Part shown: one piece after another, positions 24,453-34,784 of the stretch | How the letters are laid out: every line of letters starts with the position of its first letter | Position numbering within the stretch: the first letter of the stretch is position 1 | Assembly: GCA_964448135.1 (NCBI GenBank) | Contig: CAYUVH010000017.1 | Location: 10,284-74,283 of the forward strand | Reading direction: 5' to 3' | From: CAYUVH01 sp964448135 | GTDB taxonomy: Bacteria; Verrucomicrobiota; Verrucomicrobiia; Limisphaerales; UBA8199 | DNA length: 64,000 nt | The notes under the pieces: generated by a model | Seen by the model: the letters and a program-made list of their open reading frames with translations, nothing else | Database searches by the model: none | What the model was told of the DNA's origin: nothing | Program-made: the position numbers and the translations under genes

Positions 24453-24686
24453 TCAGATTTCAGGCCGAGCCATTTTCGCGCGCACAATCAGCCAGACGGC
24501 GACTATGCCGGAAATAATCAGAGCCAGGTAAAGGTAGTGTTCCGCCGGGGCCTGTTTGTGTTCGTAGTCGTGCATGGGGCCGACGCCCCAGATGACGCGG
24601 ATCAGATACATGATCCAGACGAAGACAACGAAGAGGGTGCCGATCACCCACCGGACACGCGGTTGATCGCGAAAGATGCGAATCAT
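24453..24686 (-). CDS. Small membrane protein
   Basis: 77 residues with two membrane helices (about 13-35 and 48-70) joined by a short loop (GPMHDYEHKQAPAEHYL). Start taken at the ATG 24686; a longer frame to 24785 adds a stretch unlike protein. It lies 13 bases before the broken VOC gene on the same strand and was probably transcribed with it. No family recognised. Confidence 0.6.
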   Translation of the reverse strand: MIRIFRDQPRVRWVIGTLFVVFVWIMYLIRVIWGVGPMHDYEHKQAPAEHYLYLALIISGIVAVWLIVRAKMARPEI

Positions 24687-24837
24687 GACGTTACCATTTC
24701 GGTAAAAGGGCTGGCCGTAAAGGAATATCAAACATGGTTCGTAGCGGCCGAGGTGACGAGGCTCCATTGTTCCGGAAGCCCGCACGCATTCGACTAGATA
24801 GAGCCTCGTTACCTCGGCTGCTACTTTCTGGGTATTG

Positions 24838-25422
24838 TCACCGCGCCGAACTGGCCCGCTGGCTGCGCGAAACGAGCTTCACCTTTTGCGGTTTGGCGAG
24901 CAGGCCGGCGGCGAACACGCCGGAGAGGAGACCGGTGAGATGGCTTTCCCAGGAGACGCCGGGCATCGTCGGGAAGACGCCGCGGAGCATCCCGCCGTAG
25001 GCGATGATGCAGATGAGGGAAAGCGCCAGCGTGCCGAAGGTGCGATGGAACCAGGCCTGCGAAGCGAGAAAGCCGAAGTAACAAAAAATCAATCCGCTCG
25101 CGCCGATGTGAACGGCGTTGCGGGCGAAGAGCCACGTGAGCCCGCCGCCAAGGATCATGCCGCACAGCGTGACGGTGACGAAATGCCCCGGGTTCCGCGC
25201 GCAGATGATCGCGCCGAGGATGACGAGTGGAAGCGTGTTGGCGGCGATGTGCGCAAATGAGGCGTGGAGAAACGGGGCGGTGAGCAAGCCGCGCAAACCG
25301 GGCAGGTATCGCGGGACGATGCCGTACTGAGAAAGCTGGCCGTGGAGGATGAGATTATTGACGACGAAAACGAGCCAGCACAGCGCTGTCAGGATCAGGA
25401 TGGGCGTGAAACGTTTGGCCAC
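24838..25422 (-). CDS. Rhomboid-family intramembrane serine protease
   Basis: 194 residues with about six membrane helices. The catalytic Ser is in GASGLIFCY (near residue 108) and the His in SWESHLTGLLSG (near residue 159). The LHASFAHIAANTLPL stretch matches the rhomboid 'H..HxxxN' segment. Rhomboids cut membrane proteins within the bilayer. It is monocistronic or follows the gap 25423-25580, which holds only repeats such as CGAAGCTCGAATGACG. Confidence 0.88.
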   Translation of the reverse strand: MAKRFTPILILTALCWLVFVVNNLILHGQLSQYGIVPRYLPGLRGLLTAPFLHASFAHIAANTLPLVILGAIICARNPGHFVTVTLCGMILGGGLTWLFARNAVHIGASGLIFCYFGFLASQAWFHRTFGTLALSLICIIAYGGMLRGVFPTMPGVSWESHLTGLLSGVFAAGLLAKPQKVKLVSRSQRASSAR

Positions 25423-25580
25423 GATTGGGAGTAAGGTGGCGCGGGGAGTGGCGGTTGGGAATTATAAAATGGAGAGGGGATTGGAAGGTCGAAGCTCGAA
25501 TGACGAATGACGAAAGAAGTCCGAAGCTCGAAATCCAAAGGCAGGAAACGTTGCCCACAGAACTCAAGGACCACGCAGAA

Positions 25581-26957
25581 TCAGGGAGTCTTGCGGAAGA
25601 CCACCACGCGATTGGTGTTCGTGCCTTTGGCGTTGTTGTTCACGCCCCAGCAGTTGGCGGTCTTGGTGAATTCCTGGTCGTTGATGAGGATCAGCAAAGG
25701 CTCGAGGCCGGCCGCAAGGCCGCAGGGCAGCACGGCTTCTTCGAGCTTGGTTTTGCCGCCGTGGATTTCGCCCACCTCGAACGCCACATGGCCGCCGGGA
25801 CGCAGCACGCGGGCGAGTTCGTGGAACACGGAAGTCATTACTTTCTGCCAGTCTTCCACCTTGCGCGGGGTGGTGAGCTTCACGGTGGCAGCGTCAATCC
25901 CGCTGAACCAGCAGCGCAGCCAGTTGTCGGTGACGTAATCCACGACATTCAGAAACGGTGGTGAGGTAACCGCCAGCGCGACGGAGCCGGCGGCGATCGC
26001 GGGCGTCTGGTCCGCGGGGCAGATCAGGAGCCGGGCTTTGCTGCCGGACGTGGAAAGGGTTTCGCGCAGGGCGGCATCGCATTCATTGAGTAATTGAATG
26101 CTCTTCTTGCGGATAATGTGCGGCACGGCGCGGCGCGGCGGCGTCTGGTTGCGGTCGGCGTTGATCTTGCGCTGGGATTTCAACGAGACGGCCTGGTTCG
26201 GCGGCAGCGTGTAAACGGAGAAGAAACCGGTGGAGTGTCCGGTGAGCCGGTTGAGGGCGACCATTCGAATCCAGGAATCCACTGCATCGAGCGCGCCGGA
26301 TTTTTCATGGGCGAGCAGATACTTCTTCAGCGCGCAGATTTCGCGGAGCGTGGCGGGATGGTAAAAGACGAGCAGGTCCTCGGGTGTCTCCTCCACGTCG
26401 GAGAAATCAATGGCCTGGAGGCGTTCCTCGATTTGCTCGACGGTGGGCGGCTGGAGGCGCGGCTGGATAAGCAATCCGGTCAGCGGGTTGATGTCGCAGC
26501 CGTAAGGCACGCGGCCGAGCAGCGCGGCTTCCAGCAGGGAGGTGCCGCGGCCCATGAAGGGATCGTAGACGATCTCGCCGGGCGCGGTGAGGCGTTCGAT
26601 GAAGAAGCGCGGCAACTGCGGCTTGAAACAGGCGCGGTAGGAAATCTCGTGGAGGTTGTTGGCCGCGCGCTGCTTCGCGGTCCAGAATTCATTGACGAAA
26701 GTGGGAACGGCGAGCGGGTGGCCCTCAAACGTTGCGGCCTGGGTTTCGATTACCGTGGTTGCTTTGCCGAACTCATGGAAATGGGTGAGCTCCCTGGCGA
26801 AAGCGGAATTGCTCCCCGCGTGGTTCCTTGGTTTTCGCTCCGCGGCATCGGCCAGCGCGAGGTCGGCTTGCACGAACGGCGACGCATCCCCGGCGCCAGT
26901 GTCGGCGGTGGACTGACGCTCACGTTTTGCGGATGCCGATTTTGGAGTTACAGGCAC
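25581..26957 (-). CDS. DNA methyltransferase (N4-cytosine/N6-adenine type)
   Basis: 458 residues. The SAM-binding motif DPFMGRG lies at 132-138 (followed by YGCDINPLT) and the catalytic TSPPF at 331-335. The order, SAM motif before catalytic motif with about 200 residues between for target recognition, is that of alpha/gamma-like rather than beta amino-methyltransferases. LRPGGHVAFEVGEIHGG near 385 is typical of the same fold. The start is a GTG at 26957; the first 50 residues look disordered. No restriction enzyme is nearby, so this is an orphan methylase, perhaps regulatory. Confidence 0.8.
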   Translation of the reverse strand: MPVTPKSASAKRERQSTADTGAGDASPFVQADLALADAAERKPRNHAGSNSAFARELTHFHEFGKATTVIETQAATFEGHPLAVPTFVNEFWTAKQRAANNLHEISYRACFKPQLPRFFIERLTAPGEIVYDPFMGRGTSLLEAALLGRVPYGCDINPLTGLLIQPRLQPPTVEQIEERLQAIDFSDVEETPEDLLVFYHPATLREICALKKYLLAHEKSGALDAVDSWIRMVALNRLTGHSTGFFSVYTLPPNQAVSLKSQRKINADRNQTPPRRAVPHIIRKKSIQLLNECDAALRETLSTSGSKARLLICPADQTPAIAAGSVALAVTSPPFLNVVDYVTDNWLRCWFSGIDAATVKLTTPRKVEDWQKVMTSVFHELARVLRPGGHVAFEVGEIHGGKTKLEEAVLPCGLAAGLEPLLILINDQEFTKTANCWGVNNNAKGTNTNRVVVFRKTP

Positions 26958-27071
26958 AGCCCAGCATATTTATTTGCCGGGTGGAAACGCGAGGGAATTT
27001 CGGCGGCCGGACGGGATCCGGGCCAGGGTGTAACCGGCGCTCAATTTGATTGGGAGCGTCTGCTCCGTTTA

Positions 27072-27098
27072 CCCCCTCCTCCCGTGGGGAGGAGGGGG
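27072..27098. terminator. Strong GC hairpin between methylase and receiver genes
   Basis: A perfect 12-bp stem, 27072-27083 with 27087-27098 (CCCCCTCCTCCC / GGGAGGAGGGGG), around a 3-base loop. It lies downstream of the minus-strand receiver operon and has no U-run; probably a transcription barrier or repeat hairpin. Confidence 0.45.
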
Positions 27099-27132
27099 AG
27101 TTTCCCGGCTGCACCCCCGCGCAGCCGAAAAG

Positions 27133-27276
27133 CTAAAGGAGCAAGTGAGCCAAAAAATCGGGCAACCCGCTCGCGCGGGTGCCATGACGCGTATTGCTTC
27201 GCGGAGGCAGAACCATGTCCAGCGGCCGTAAGATGGCCCAGAGCACGATTCCGAAAATTCCGCGATTGAATGGCAT
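27133..27276 (-). CDS. Possible 47-residue protein coupled to the receiver gene
   Basis: The ATG (27276-27274) overlaps the receiver's TGA as TGATG, a common coupling arrangement. The product begins MPFNRGIFGIVLWAILRPLDMVL, a plausible single membrane segment, and ends with a basic, Ser/Arg-rich tail. No family recognised. The overlap is the main reason to believe it. Confidence 0.4.
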   Translation of the reverse strand: MPFNRGIFGIVLWAILRPLDMVLPPRSNTRHGTRASGLPDFLAHLLL

Positions 27277-27872
27277 CAGTTTTTATCCGACCCCGGCCCG
27301 GTTTTACGTCGTTCGATCAAATTCTGGAGGCCCAGCCGGCGAAACCAGTTGGGGCGCGCCTGGGTGGCCACCACTTTGTGCGGCAACGAAGGCGCGTCGG
27401 TCGCGTTCGCGCGCTGGACGCGCTTTTTCGCGCGCGGCTGTCTGGCTGGCTGCGGATGGCGGATTTGCTCGACGAGCTTGGGCCAGTCGCGGTGCTTGAG
27501 CAGGAAGCCTGAAGCGCCTTCGTCCATGGCGCGGGTGTAGCTGTCGCTATCGAAAAAGGTGGTGAGCATCAGGACCTGCGTGGAGCGCGCGAGGGTCTTG
27601 ATGGGGCGGATGGCGTCGAGGCCATTTTGCTCGCCCATATGAATATCGAGGAGCAGCACGTCGGGGCCATTCTTGCTGGCCAGGGTGCTGAGCGCGGCGG
27701 TGGCGGAGGAAAACTGGCGCGTGCATTCGATGCCATCTTCTTTGGAAAGCAAATCGCCGACGAGTTCGCGGAAATCGTCACTGTCATCCACCAGCCACAC
27801 GCGGATGGGCCTGGCCGGGGCGGTGGCGCTGTCGTTCGCGGAAATCGGATTTTCGTCTGGTGACGTCTGCAT
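27276..27872 (-). CDS. Receiver-domain protein with basic tail
   Basis: 198 residues. Receiver domain about 22-145: acidic D29-D30 (LVDDSDD), predicted phosphorylation site D76 (LLLDIHMG), T104 (MLTTFF), K126 (FLLKHRDW). The LVGDLLSKEDGIEC segment is like NarL-type receivers, but no HTH output follows; the last 50 residues are rich in Arg/Lys. Start taken at the ATG 27872; the open frame reaches 28109 but the extra part has no similarity to a receiver. Followed by a TGATG-coupled small ORF. Confidence 0.75.
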   Translation of the reverse strand: MQTSPDENPISANDSATAPARPIRVWLVDDSDDFRELVGDLLSKEDGIECTRQFSSATAALSTLASKNGPDVLLLDIHMGEQNGLDAIRPIKTLARSTQVLMLTTFFDSDSYTRAMDEGASGFLLKHRDWPKLVEQIRHPQPARQPRAKKRVQRANATDAPSLPHKVVATQARPNWFRRLGLQNLIERRKTGPGSDKN

Positions 27873-28210
27873 GTCGTTCTTTGTCACGGACTTGTTAGCA
27901 ATCCTGATGCCGAGTGGGATGCCGGCGTCGGCCGGATGAGAATCGCGCGAAAATCCGAAGAAACTCGCGGTATTTGTTTCACTGGTTTCAGAAGGGACTG
28001 AAAAGCATGCCTTCACCTCGTGTGCAAATCTAACCAAGTTGGCCAGAAATCGCCGACCGGTATTACCCAGCGTCGCCGGTAGCTCGATTTCGGAATTGAT
28101 GTATTTCATCTGGCAGTAAAATGCGCTGCGCGCATGACGCCGCCATGGCGTAGCGGTGACGAGTCAGAGACAAATGGAAATCGCGCGTCTCCTTGAGCGC
28201 AAGGGCGTTT

Positions 28211-28257
28211 GGTGGGGCGAGGCTTCGGATGAGCGTGCTTACGGCGCTCGCCCCACC
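28211..28257. terminator. Stem-loop downstream of the pseudopilin gene
   Basis: An 11-bp stem (28211-28221 with 28247-28257, GGTGGGGCGAG / CTCGCCCCACC) whose loop contains a smaller stem GAGCG/CGCTC. It lies about 40 bases after the minus-strand pseudopilin stop. The rest of the gap 27873-28297 shows nothing recognisable. Confidence 0.45.
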
Positions 28258-28297
28258 TGGTTTTGGAACGAATCCATCAACCGCGGGCGGCGCGGAT

Positions 28298-28669
28298 TCA
28301 GAGTTCCACTTTGTGCGCGAATTGCCCTTCGGGTACGCGCTGGCAGGTGGTCGAGCCATCGACCGAACCCAGCGTGTAACTGTCAGTGAAACTTGTGCCG
28401 CCGGCGGGGCACACGACGCGGTTCTTCAGGTAGTCCTTGATGTCGTCGTAAGCCACCGACTGGCCGGGTCCCTTGTGCGCCTCCATGGCCCAGTTCGCCA
28501 CGGCGCCGTCAATCTGGCGCATGTTGGAGATGCAGGTTTGCTTGTAGGTGGTGTTGCGGGCGCGGATGTAGTTGGGAATCGCGACCGCCGCGAGCAGCCC
28601 GATGATGGCGACGACGATCATGATTTCGATGAGCGTGAAGCCGCCGGTACGTGTACGTGGATTTTGCAT
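28298..28669 (-). CDS. Prepilin-type pseudopilin (GspG-like)
   Basis: 123 residues. A short basic leader is followed by GGFTLIEIMIVVAIIGLLAAVAIPNYIRAR: the prepilin peptidase site (G/F at about 10-11), Glu at +5, and the hydrophobic helix. The globular part is small, with Cys residues (QTCISNMRQIDGA, VVCPAGGTSF, STTCQ) that could form a disulfide. Such proteins polymerise into type II secretion pseudopili or type IV pili. Ribosome site AAAGGA 6 bases before the ATG. It stands alone, as is usual for the many dispersed pseudopilins in this phylum. Confidence 0.88.
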   Translation of the reverse strand: MQNPRTRTGGFTLIEIMIVVAIIGLLAAVAIPNYIRARNTTYKQTCISNMRQIDGAVANWAMEAHKGPGQSVAYDDIKDYLKNRVVCPAGGTSFTDSYTLGSVDGSTTCQRVPEGQFAHKVEL

Positions 28670-28808
28670 GGTTGTCCTTTCATGGTTGACGGCGCGAACG
28701 AAGCGACGGATGCGGGGTTGTCCCTGGGGTTCGCGATTTCTCCGTCGCCAACCGCCGAAGAGTTAAACAACGGGGTGGGGCAAAAGTTGCGAAAACGCCC
28801 CGGGCAAT

Positions 28809-29011
28809 CTATCGCCGCCCGCTGCCTCCGGACAAGGCGAGATCAATGCCCATGATCAGCACCGCGCCGAGCGGAGCGATCCAGCGGAAGAGCGTGGACC
28901 AGCGGGTGGGATAGTTGTGACCGTCCCTGGTGATTTCGCGGCAGCGCGAACCGATAATGCGGCAGGCGATGTACCACAGTGCGGCTGCGATCAGGACGAT
29001 GATGTGGCGGT

Positions 29012-29015
<4 letters not shown>
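28809..29015 (-). CDS. Small two-helix membrane protein behind xylA
   Basis: 68 residues with two hydrophobic segments (about 4-22 and 44-63). It starts at a TTG that overlaps the xylA TGA (TTGA), so it is probably translated by coupling with xylA. No family recognised; a role tied to xylose use is only a guess from position. Confidence 0.55.
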
Positions 29016-30343
<1,328 letters not shown>

Positions 30344-30366
30344 GGGTTGCGCTTCGACGCCGGGCG

Positions 30367-30395
30367 AGACTAGCGGCGGGCTCCGCACCGGGCAA
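30367..30395 (-). promoter_or_regulatory. Probable xylA promoter
   Basis: On the minus strand: TTGCCC (30395-30390), 17 bases, TAGTCT (30372-30367). Transcription would start near 30360, 15-20 bases before the ATG. The -10 fits the TAGnnT pattern seen at other genes here. Confidence 0.45.
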
Positions 30396-30413
30396 GCGGG
30401 GACTTAAATGCGC

Positions 30414-30450
30414 AAAAAACCACCGCCGGCAACGAAGGCCGGCGGTGGTT
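30414..30450 (-). terminator. Intrinsic terminator of the outer-membrane barrel gene
   Basis: A perfect 13-bp GC-rich stem (30418-30430 with 30438-30450) and a 7-base loop. On the minus strand the stem runs into a run of six U (30419-30414). It ends transcription about 35 bases after the barrel gene and just before the xylA promoter. Confidence 0.85.
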
Positions 30451-30485
30451 GCGTTGAATGGATTTCGATGCCGTGATCCTGACGC

Positions 30486-31073
30486 TTAGAAACTGAAGCG
30501 CAAGCCGGCGCGGCCGACGACGTAGTCCGGCATGTCGAAGCCCCATACGTAGCGGGCGTCCGTGAAGATGCTGAAATGTTTGACGATCCGGAACTCAATG
30601 CCGACGCCTGCCTGGACAAAGGAGTGATCCGCTTCGAATTGATAACCGCCACCGCCAAATCCATACGGCGCGATGCCGGTGCGGCCGAGGGGCAGGCGCG
30701 CGATCAAACTGCCCGAGGCACTGTCGATAAAGGAATGTTCGGGGTTCTCGGAGTAGGCATCCGCGCCGATACCGAAGTGCTTCGTGAGAAAGTAGTTGGC
30801 GCCGACGCCGACACCGAGGCGGCCGTTGTCGTGGATGCGGTCCCAGGTGAACTGATTCAACGTTTGCCGGCTCACCGAGCCGGTCCCGAAGACATCGAAG
30901 GAGAATTCGTTGGCGTGATACAGAAAGAGACGGTCATCGCTGTCCGAGTTGTTGTAGTCATGGTTGAAGTCATGGTTGTTGTTCTCGTTGTCCTTGTCGT
31001 CGGCAAGCGCTGGGGTGACGGTGCAGAGGGTTAACACTGCGGTGGCCAAGGAGAGACGTTTCCAGAGGTTCAT
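30486..31073 (-). CDS. Outer-membrane beta-barrel protein
   Basis: 195 residues. Signal peptide about 1-24 (MNLWKRLSLATAVLTL ... ALADD), then an acidic Asn/Asp/His-rich stretch (DNENNNHDFNHDYNNSD) that may bind metal or be flexible. The rest alternates in beta-strand fashion and ends in ...GRAGLRFSF, with the terminal Phe typical of barrels inserted by BamA. Closest in type to OmpA/OmpW-like 8-strand barrels. Start at 31073 follows AGGA; the longer frame lacks a signal peptide. Function unknown. Confidence 0.78.
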   Translation of the reverse strand: MNLWKRLSLATAVLTLCTVTPALADDKDNENNNHDFNHDYNNSDSDDRLFLYHANEFSFDVFGTGSVSRQTLNQFTWDRIHDNGRLGVGVGANYFLTKHFGIGADAYSENPEHSFIDSASGSLIARLPLGRTGIAPYGFGGGGYQFEADHSFVQAGVGIEFRIVKHFSIFTDARYVWGFDMPDYVVGRAGLRFSF

Positions 31074-31360
31074 AGCATTCCTGTTGGTCGGATTGTTTTT
31101 CCGCCCTACCGGGCGGGGTTGCGAAATTCCAAGCTTGGTTTGTGCCAACCGTTTTTCTGGCCGGGCCTCGATAATGAGTCCTAATTTCGACGCCTTGAAT
31201 TTGCAGATTGCACAAGGCCCGGAAACCGCCCATGCAAACCGCAATGGCTGGGTCGGCTGATTGGGAACGAGGTCGCAGGATTGCGCGCGCAGCTCAAATG
31301 TGCGAAGTGTTTGCCGGCGCGGAAACGAAACATCAGCGCTTGCAGTTTTTCCAAGCGCTT

Positions 31361-32599
31361 ATGTCTGACCACGGCCGCAGCCGGTTTTGGATTATTATCA
31401 TCCTGGGATCGCTCTGTACGATCACTCCCTTCGCCGTGGACATGTATCTGCCGGCGTTTCCGGAACTCGCCGCCGCCCTCCATACCACGACCGCCCGCAT
31501 CTCGTTGTCGCTTTCCAGTTACTTCATTGGCATGGCTCTTGGGCAGTTGATCTACGGGCCGTTGCTCGACCGTTTTGGCCGCAAGCTGCCGCTCTACGCG
31601 GGCTTGATCATCTTTATCGCCGCATCGCTTCTGTGTCTGCCCGCGAAGACAGTGGAATGGCTGATTGTGACGCGCTTCATCCAGGCGCTGGGCGGTTGCG
31701 CCGCGCAGGTTGCCGCGATGGCGATGGTGCGCGACTTTTTTCCCGTCCACGAAACCGCGAAAATCATTTCGCTGCTCATCCTGATCCTGGGCGCGTCGCC
31801 ATTGCTGGCGCCCACGGTGGGCAGCTTCGTCGCCGCGAACCTGGGCTGGCAGTGGGTGTTCATTATTCTGGCGATCGTGGCCTTTCTGAACCTGCTCGTG
31901 GTGTGGAGGTTTCTGCCGGCGGGCGCGCCGCCGGATTTGCAGGTCTCCCTGCGTCCCGGGCCCATCGCGCGCAACTTTGCCGAAGTGCTGAAAGAATCGC
32001 AATTCACCACGTTCTCGGTGTCCGGCGCGGTGGCGTTTTCGGGATTGCTGGTTTACGTCACGGTATCGCCGATCATCTTCATGGAATACTTCCACGTGAC
32101 CTCAAAAACTTTCGGCTTAATTTTCGCGGGCCTCGCGGTTGGTTTCATCGGCAGCAATCAGATCAATGTTCTGCTCCTCCGGCGCTTCTCCAGCGTCCAA
32201 CTCTTCCAGGCTTCGTTATGGATCGAATGTCCCGCCGCGTTGCTGTTGCTCGTCGGTACTTATTTCAATTGGTTTGGATTGGCGCCCACGCTGTTGCTGT
32301 TGTTCATCTCATTATCCACGCTGGGTCTGGCATATCCCAATGCCGCTGCGCTGGCGCTGGCGCCGTTCGAGCGAAATATTGGCAGCGCCTCCGCGATGAT
32401 GGGTTTCCTCCAAATCGGCATCTCCAGCCTGGCCTCGGCGAGCGTCGGCATCATGAATTCGAAAGGAATGCTGCCGTTTTGTGTGATTCTGACCTGCACC
32501 TCGTGGCTCGGGCTCGGCATTTTCCTGTTCGGGAAAAATCGCCTGCACGGCCAGGTGCGCTTTGTCGAGGAAAAGGGCGCGACTCCCATCGCGCATTGA
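31361..32599 (+). CDS. Bcr/CflA-family multidrug efflux transporter (MFS)
   Basis: 412 residues with 12 membrane helices. The DHA1/Bcr signature is clear: ITPFAVDMYLPAFPELAAAL in helix 1 and GQLIYGPLLDRFGRK in the loop 2-3, then R(F)IQALGGCAAQVAAMAMVRD in helix 4. These proton-driven exporters remove drugs such as bicyclomycin, or metabolites, across the inner membrane. The ATG at 31361 gives the usual length; the frame is open back to 31208 but that part is not hydrophobic or conserved. Confidence 0.88.
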   Translation: MSDHGRSRFWIIIILGSLCTITPFAVDMYLPAFPELAAALHTTTARISLSLSSYFIGMALGQLIYGPLLDRFGRKLPLYAGLIIFIAASLLCLPAKTVEWLIVTRFIQALGGCAAQVAAMAMVRDFFPVHETAKIISLLILILGASPLLAPTVGSFVAANLGWQWVFIILAIVAFLNLLVVWRFLPAGAPPDLQVSLRPGPIARNFAEVLKESQFTTFSVSGAVAFSGLLVYVTVSPIIFMEYFHVTSKTFGLIFAGLAVGFIGSNQINVLLLRRFSSVQLFQASLWIECPAALLLLVGTYFNWFGLAPTLLLLFISLSTLGLAYPNAAALALAPFERNIGSASAMMGFLQIGISSLASASVGIMNSKGMLPFCVILTCTSWLGLGIFLFGKNRLHGQVRFVEEKGATPIAH

Positions 32600-32638
32600 A
32601 GTATCTCAAGGAGCACGAATGCTCGGAGATAAGAGGCC

Positions 32639-34537
32639 TCACGCCCAAAGGCGCAGCCCAATCAGTCCCCAGTAGCCATAGTAAACCGTGACGGCCAGCA
32701 TGGCCGACGAGACCAGGACGGAGTGCCAATAGACCAATCGGTTCATCGGGGTTTTCCTAGCCCGGTAGGCGACATAGAGAGCTGCGACCGCTGCCAGGGG
32801 AAAGACGATGCTGGTGAGCATGACGCTGACCGTGAGTAAGGTGGGCGCCCCCAGATTGACATCATCGACATAAGTGGAAGTGATCACCCCACGCAATCCG
32901 CTGAAAATCAGGACATCAAAGACAACCAACGATGCTGCGCTGACCGATGGCAAAATCAGCAGCCATCGCGGAACCGGGCGCGGGAGTTTGCCAAACAGCT
33001 TTTTAAAGCCGCAAACGATCGCGAAGATAAACGAACTCAACATGAGCAAACCAATCAAGCCCATCCCGATGAGCTGGGCCCAAATCCGCAGCGCGGAGAC
33101 TTTCTGAAACGTGGCCTCGCCGTGCTGGACCAATATCCTTCCGTCCGCGTCGGGTAGCAAAGCGAGGGAGGCCAGGGATTTATCCTCCTGGCGAAACAGG
33201 CGTTCCGCGGTGGGAGCCCAGTGTTTTTGCAACAGGCCGTAGGTACTGGTGGAGAGATGGTCGCCGGCGAACGTCAGAATCTTCACGTTCAGCAAGCGTT
33301 CGAATCCATAAAACCACTCCGCCTGGGAACTGATCAGTTCATAGTATCCCTTATATTGATGCTTCAGTGCGGCGGGGACGGCGACTTCGGGTGGCAGCGC
33401 GGGCGGAGTCAAATCGCGGGTGAGGTAGTGTCGGACCAGCTTTCCGATTTGGAACATGGCCGTGAAGCTGCCCGAATTGAGCATGAGGGCGTAGCCGCGG
33501 CCGTGGTCGGGAAGGTAGGCTATTTGGGCGATGCCACCCATCACCGCACCGCTGTGCCCGTGGAATACAAAAGGACCATCGAGAATCGGGTGGTTGAACA
33601 AACCGTAATTGGCGATGGGACCGAGTTTAGCCGAGGGCAAGGTTTCACCGGTTTCCATACGGTCGAGGGAAGCTGGTGAGAGAATTTGTGTGCCGCCCAG
33701 GCTGCCGCGCTGGAGAAAGAACCGCAGGTAATTCGCCATGTCTCGCGCGGACGTGCTGACCGCCGCGGTGGGTCGCAACGCGATGTGCCAATAGGGATAC
33801 GGAGTAATGCCGTCTGGGTGGTACAGCTTCGCGAGCTGCCGCTCCACCTCCGGGGTGTAAAAATAGCCGGTCGAATTCATCCCCAACGGTTTGAAAATAT
33901 TTTGCGCCACATAATCCTCAAAGCGTTCGCCGGAAACTTTTTCAACCACCGCCGCCAGGACTGCCGGGCCGGAATTGCAGTAGGCCATCCGGCTGCCGGG
34001 CGGCCAGCGGGATACGCGCGAAGCGGCACCATAGGCCAGCGCGTTCGTCAGCGTGATGGTTGGATCATTCAGGGCCAGTTCGCGCAAGTGCAGGTCTTCA
34101 AACCCCGACGTGTGTTCCAGCAAGTGGACCAGGCGGACCGGATCGGTCGCCTCCCAGGGGTTGGTGAAGGCCACTTCGGGCACCCATTGCCTGACTGTGT
34201 CGGTCAGCTTGAGTTTGCCTTCCTCCTGCAATCGCAGCGCGGCCAAAGCGACGAACGTTTTTGAAATGGATCCCAGCCGGAACCGGGTGTCGGCGGTAAC
34301 GGGTTTGTTCGCGGCGACGTCCGCCCAACCGATGCCGGCGAGCCATTCAACCTGGTTGCGGGAAACAATGGCAATCGCGGCGCCGGGAGTGCGGGAGTCC
34401 TTTAAAATGGTTTCGATGGCGGCGCGCAATTCCGGAAGGGAATTGGGGACATTGGTTGTTTCCGCCGCCGACGCGCAGGCGGCAGCCGAAACCAGGAACC
34501 CCACGGCAGAGTACACGCGCAGGCGAGCTGAAATCAT
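32639..34537 (-). CDS. Class C beta-lactamase-type serine hydrolase with membrane C-terminus
   Basis: 632 residues. Signal peptide (about 1-25). The serine hydrolase domain has S90-I-S-K93 (the SxxK nucleophile motif), Y186-C-N188 (YxN) and an HSG triad (FHGHSGAVMG) in place of KTG, as in AmpC-like peptidases and esterases. After about residue 480 there are some four to five membrane helices, anchoring the enzyme to the inner membrane with the active domain outside. Start at ATG 34537. Likely acts on peptides or esters; true beta-lactamase activity is doubtful. Confidence 0.82.
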   Translation of the reverse strand: MISARLRVYSAVGFLVSAAACASAAETTNVPNSLPELRAAIETILKDSRTPGAAIAIVSRNQVEWLAGIGWADVAANKPVTADTRFRLGSISKTFVALAALRLQEEGKLKLTDTVRQWVPEVAFTNPWEATDPVRLVHLLEHTSGFEDLHLRELALNDPTITLTNALAYGAASRVSRWPPGSRMAYCNSGPAVLAAVVEKVSGERFEDYVAQNIFKPLGMNSTGYFYTPEVERQLAKLYHPDGITPYPYWHIALRPTAAVSTSARDMANYLRFFLQRGSLGGTQILSPASLDRMETGETLPSAKLGPIANYGLFNHPILDGPFVFHGHSGAVMGGIAQIAYLPDHGRGYALMLNSGSFTAMFQIGKLVRHYLTRDLTPPALPPEVAVPAALKHQYKGYYELISSQAEWFYGFERLLNVKILTFAGDHLSTSTYGLLQKHWAPTAERLFRQEDKSLASLALLPDADGRILVQHGEATFQKVSALRIWAQLIGMGLIGLLMLSSFIFAIVCGFKKLFGKLPRPVPRWLLILPSVSAASLVVFDVLIFSGLRGVITSTYVDDVNLGAPTLLTVSVMLTSIVFPLAAVAALYVAYRARKTPMNRLVYWHSVLVSSAMLAVTVYYGYWGLIGLRLWA

Positions 34538-34784
34538 CCCTGGTTCGACAATCTGGAGGGGGTTTCGTTTTGCCCGCTCGCAAGGCACCCGCGCAGGGAC
34601 AGCCAAATCCCGGACGGGGCGTTGATGAGACTTGAGGTCACCCTACCGGGATGTCGTTTCCCGGGGCTCGCCGTGCGGCCGGCCAAATGCAGGCAATGGA
34701 TGTTCCTCGATGCACAAATTCTGCGAAGTGCCGGACTGGATTTCCTGTCACACTTTGACCCGGTGGACCACTACACAGGTGAGA

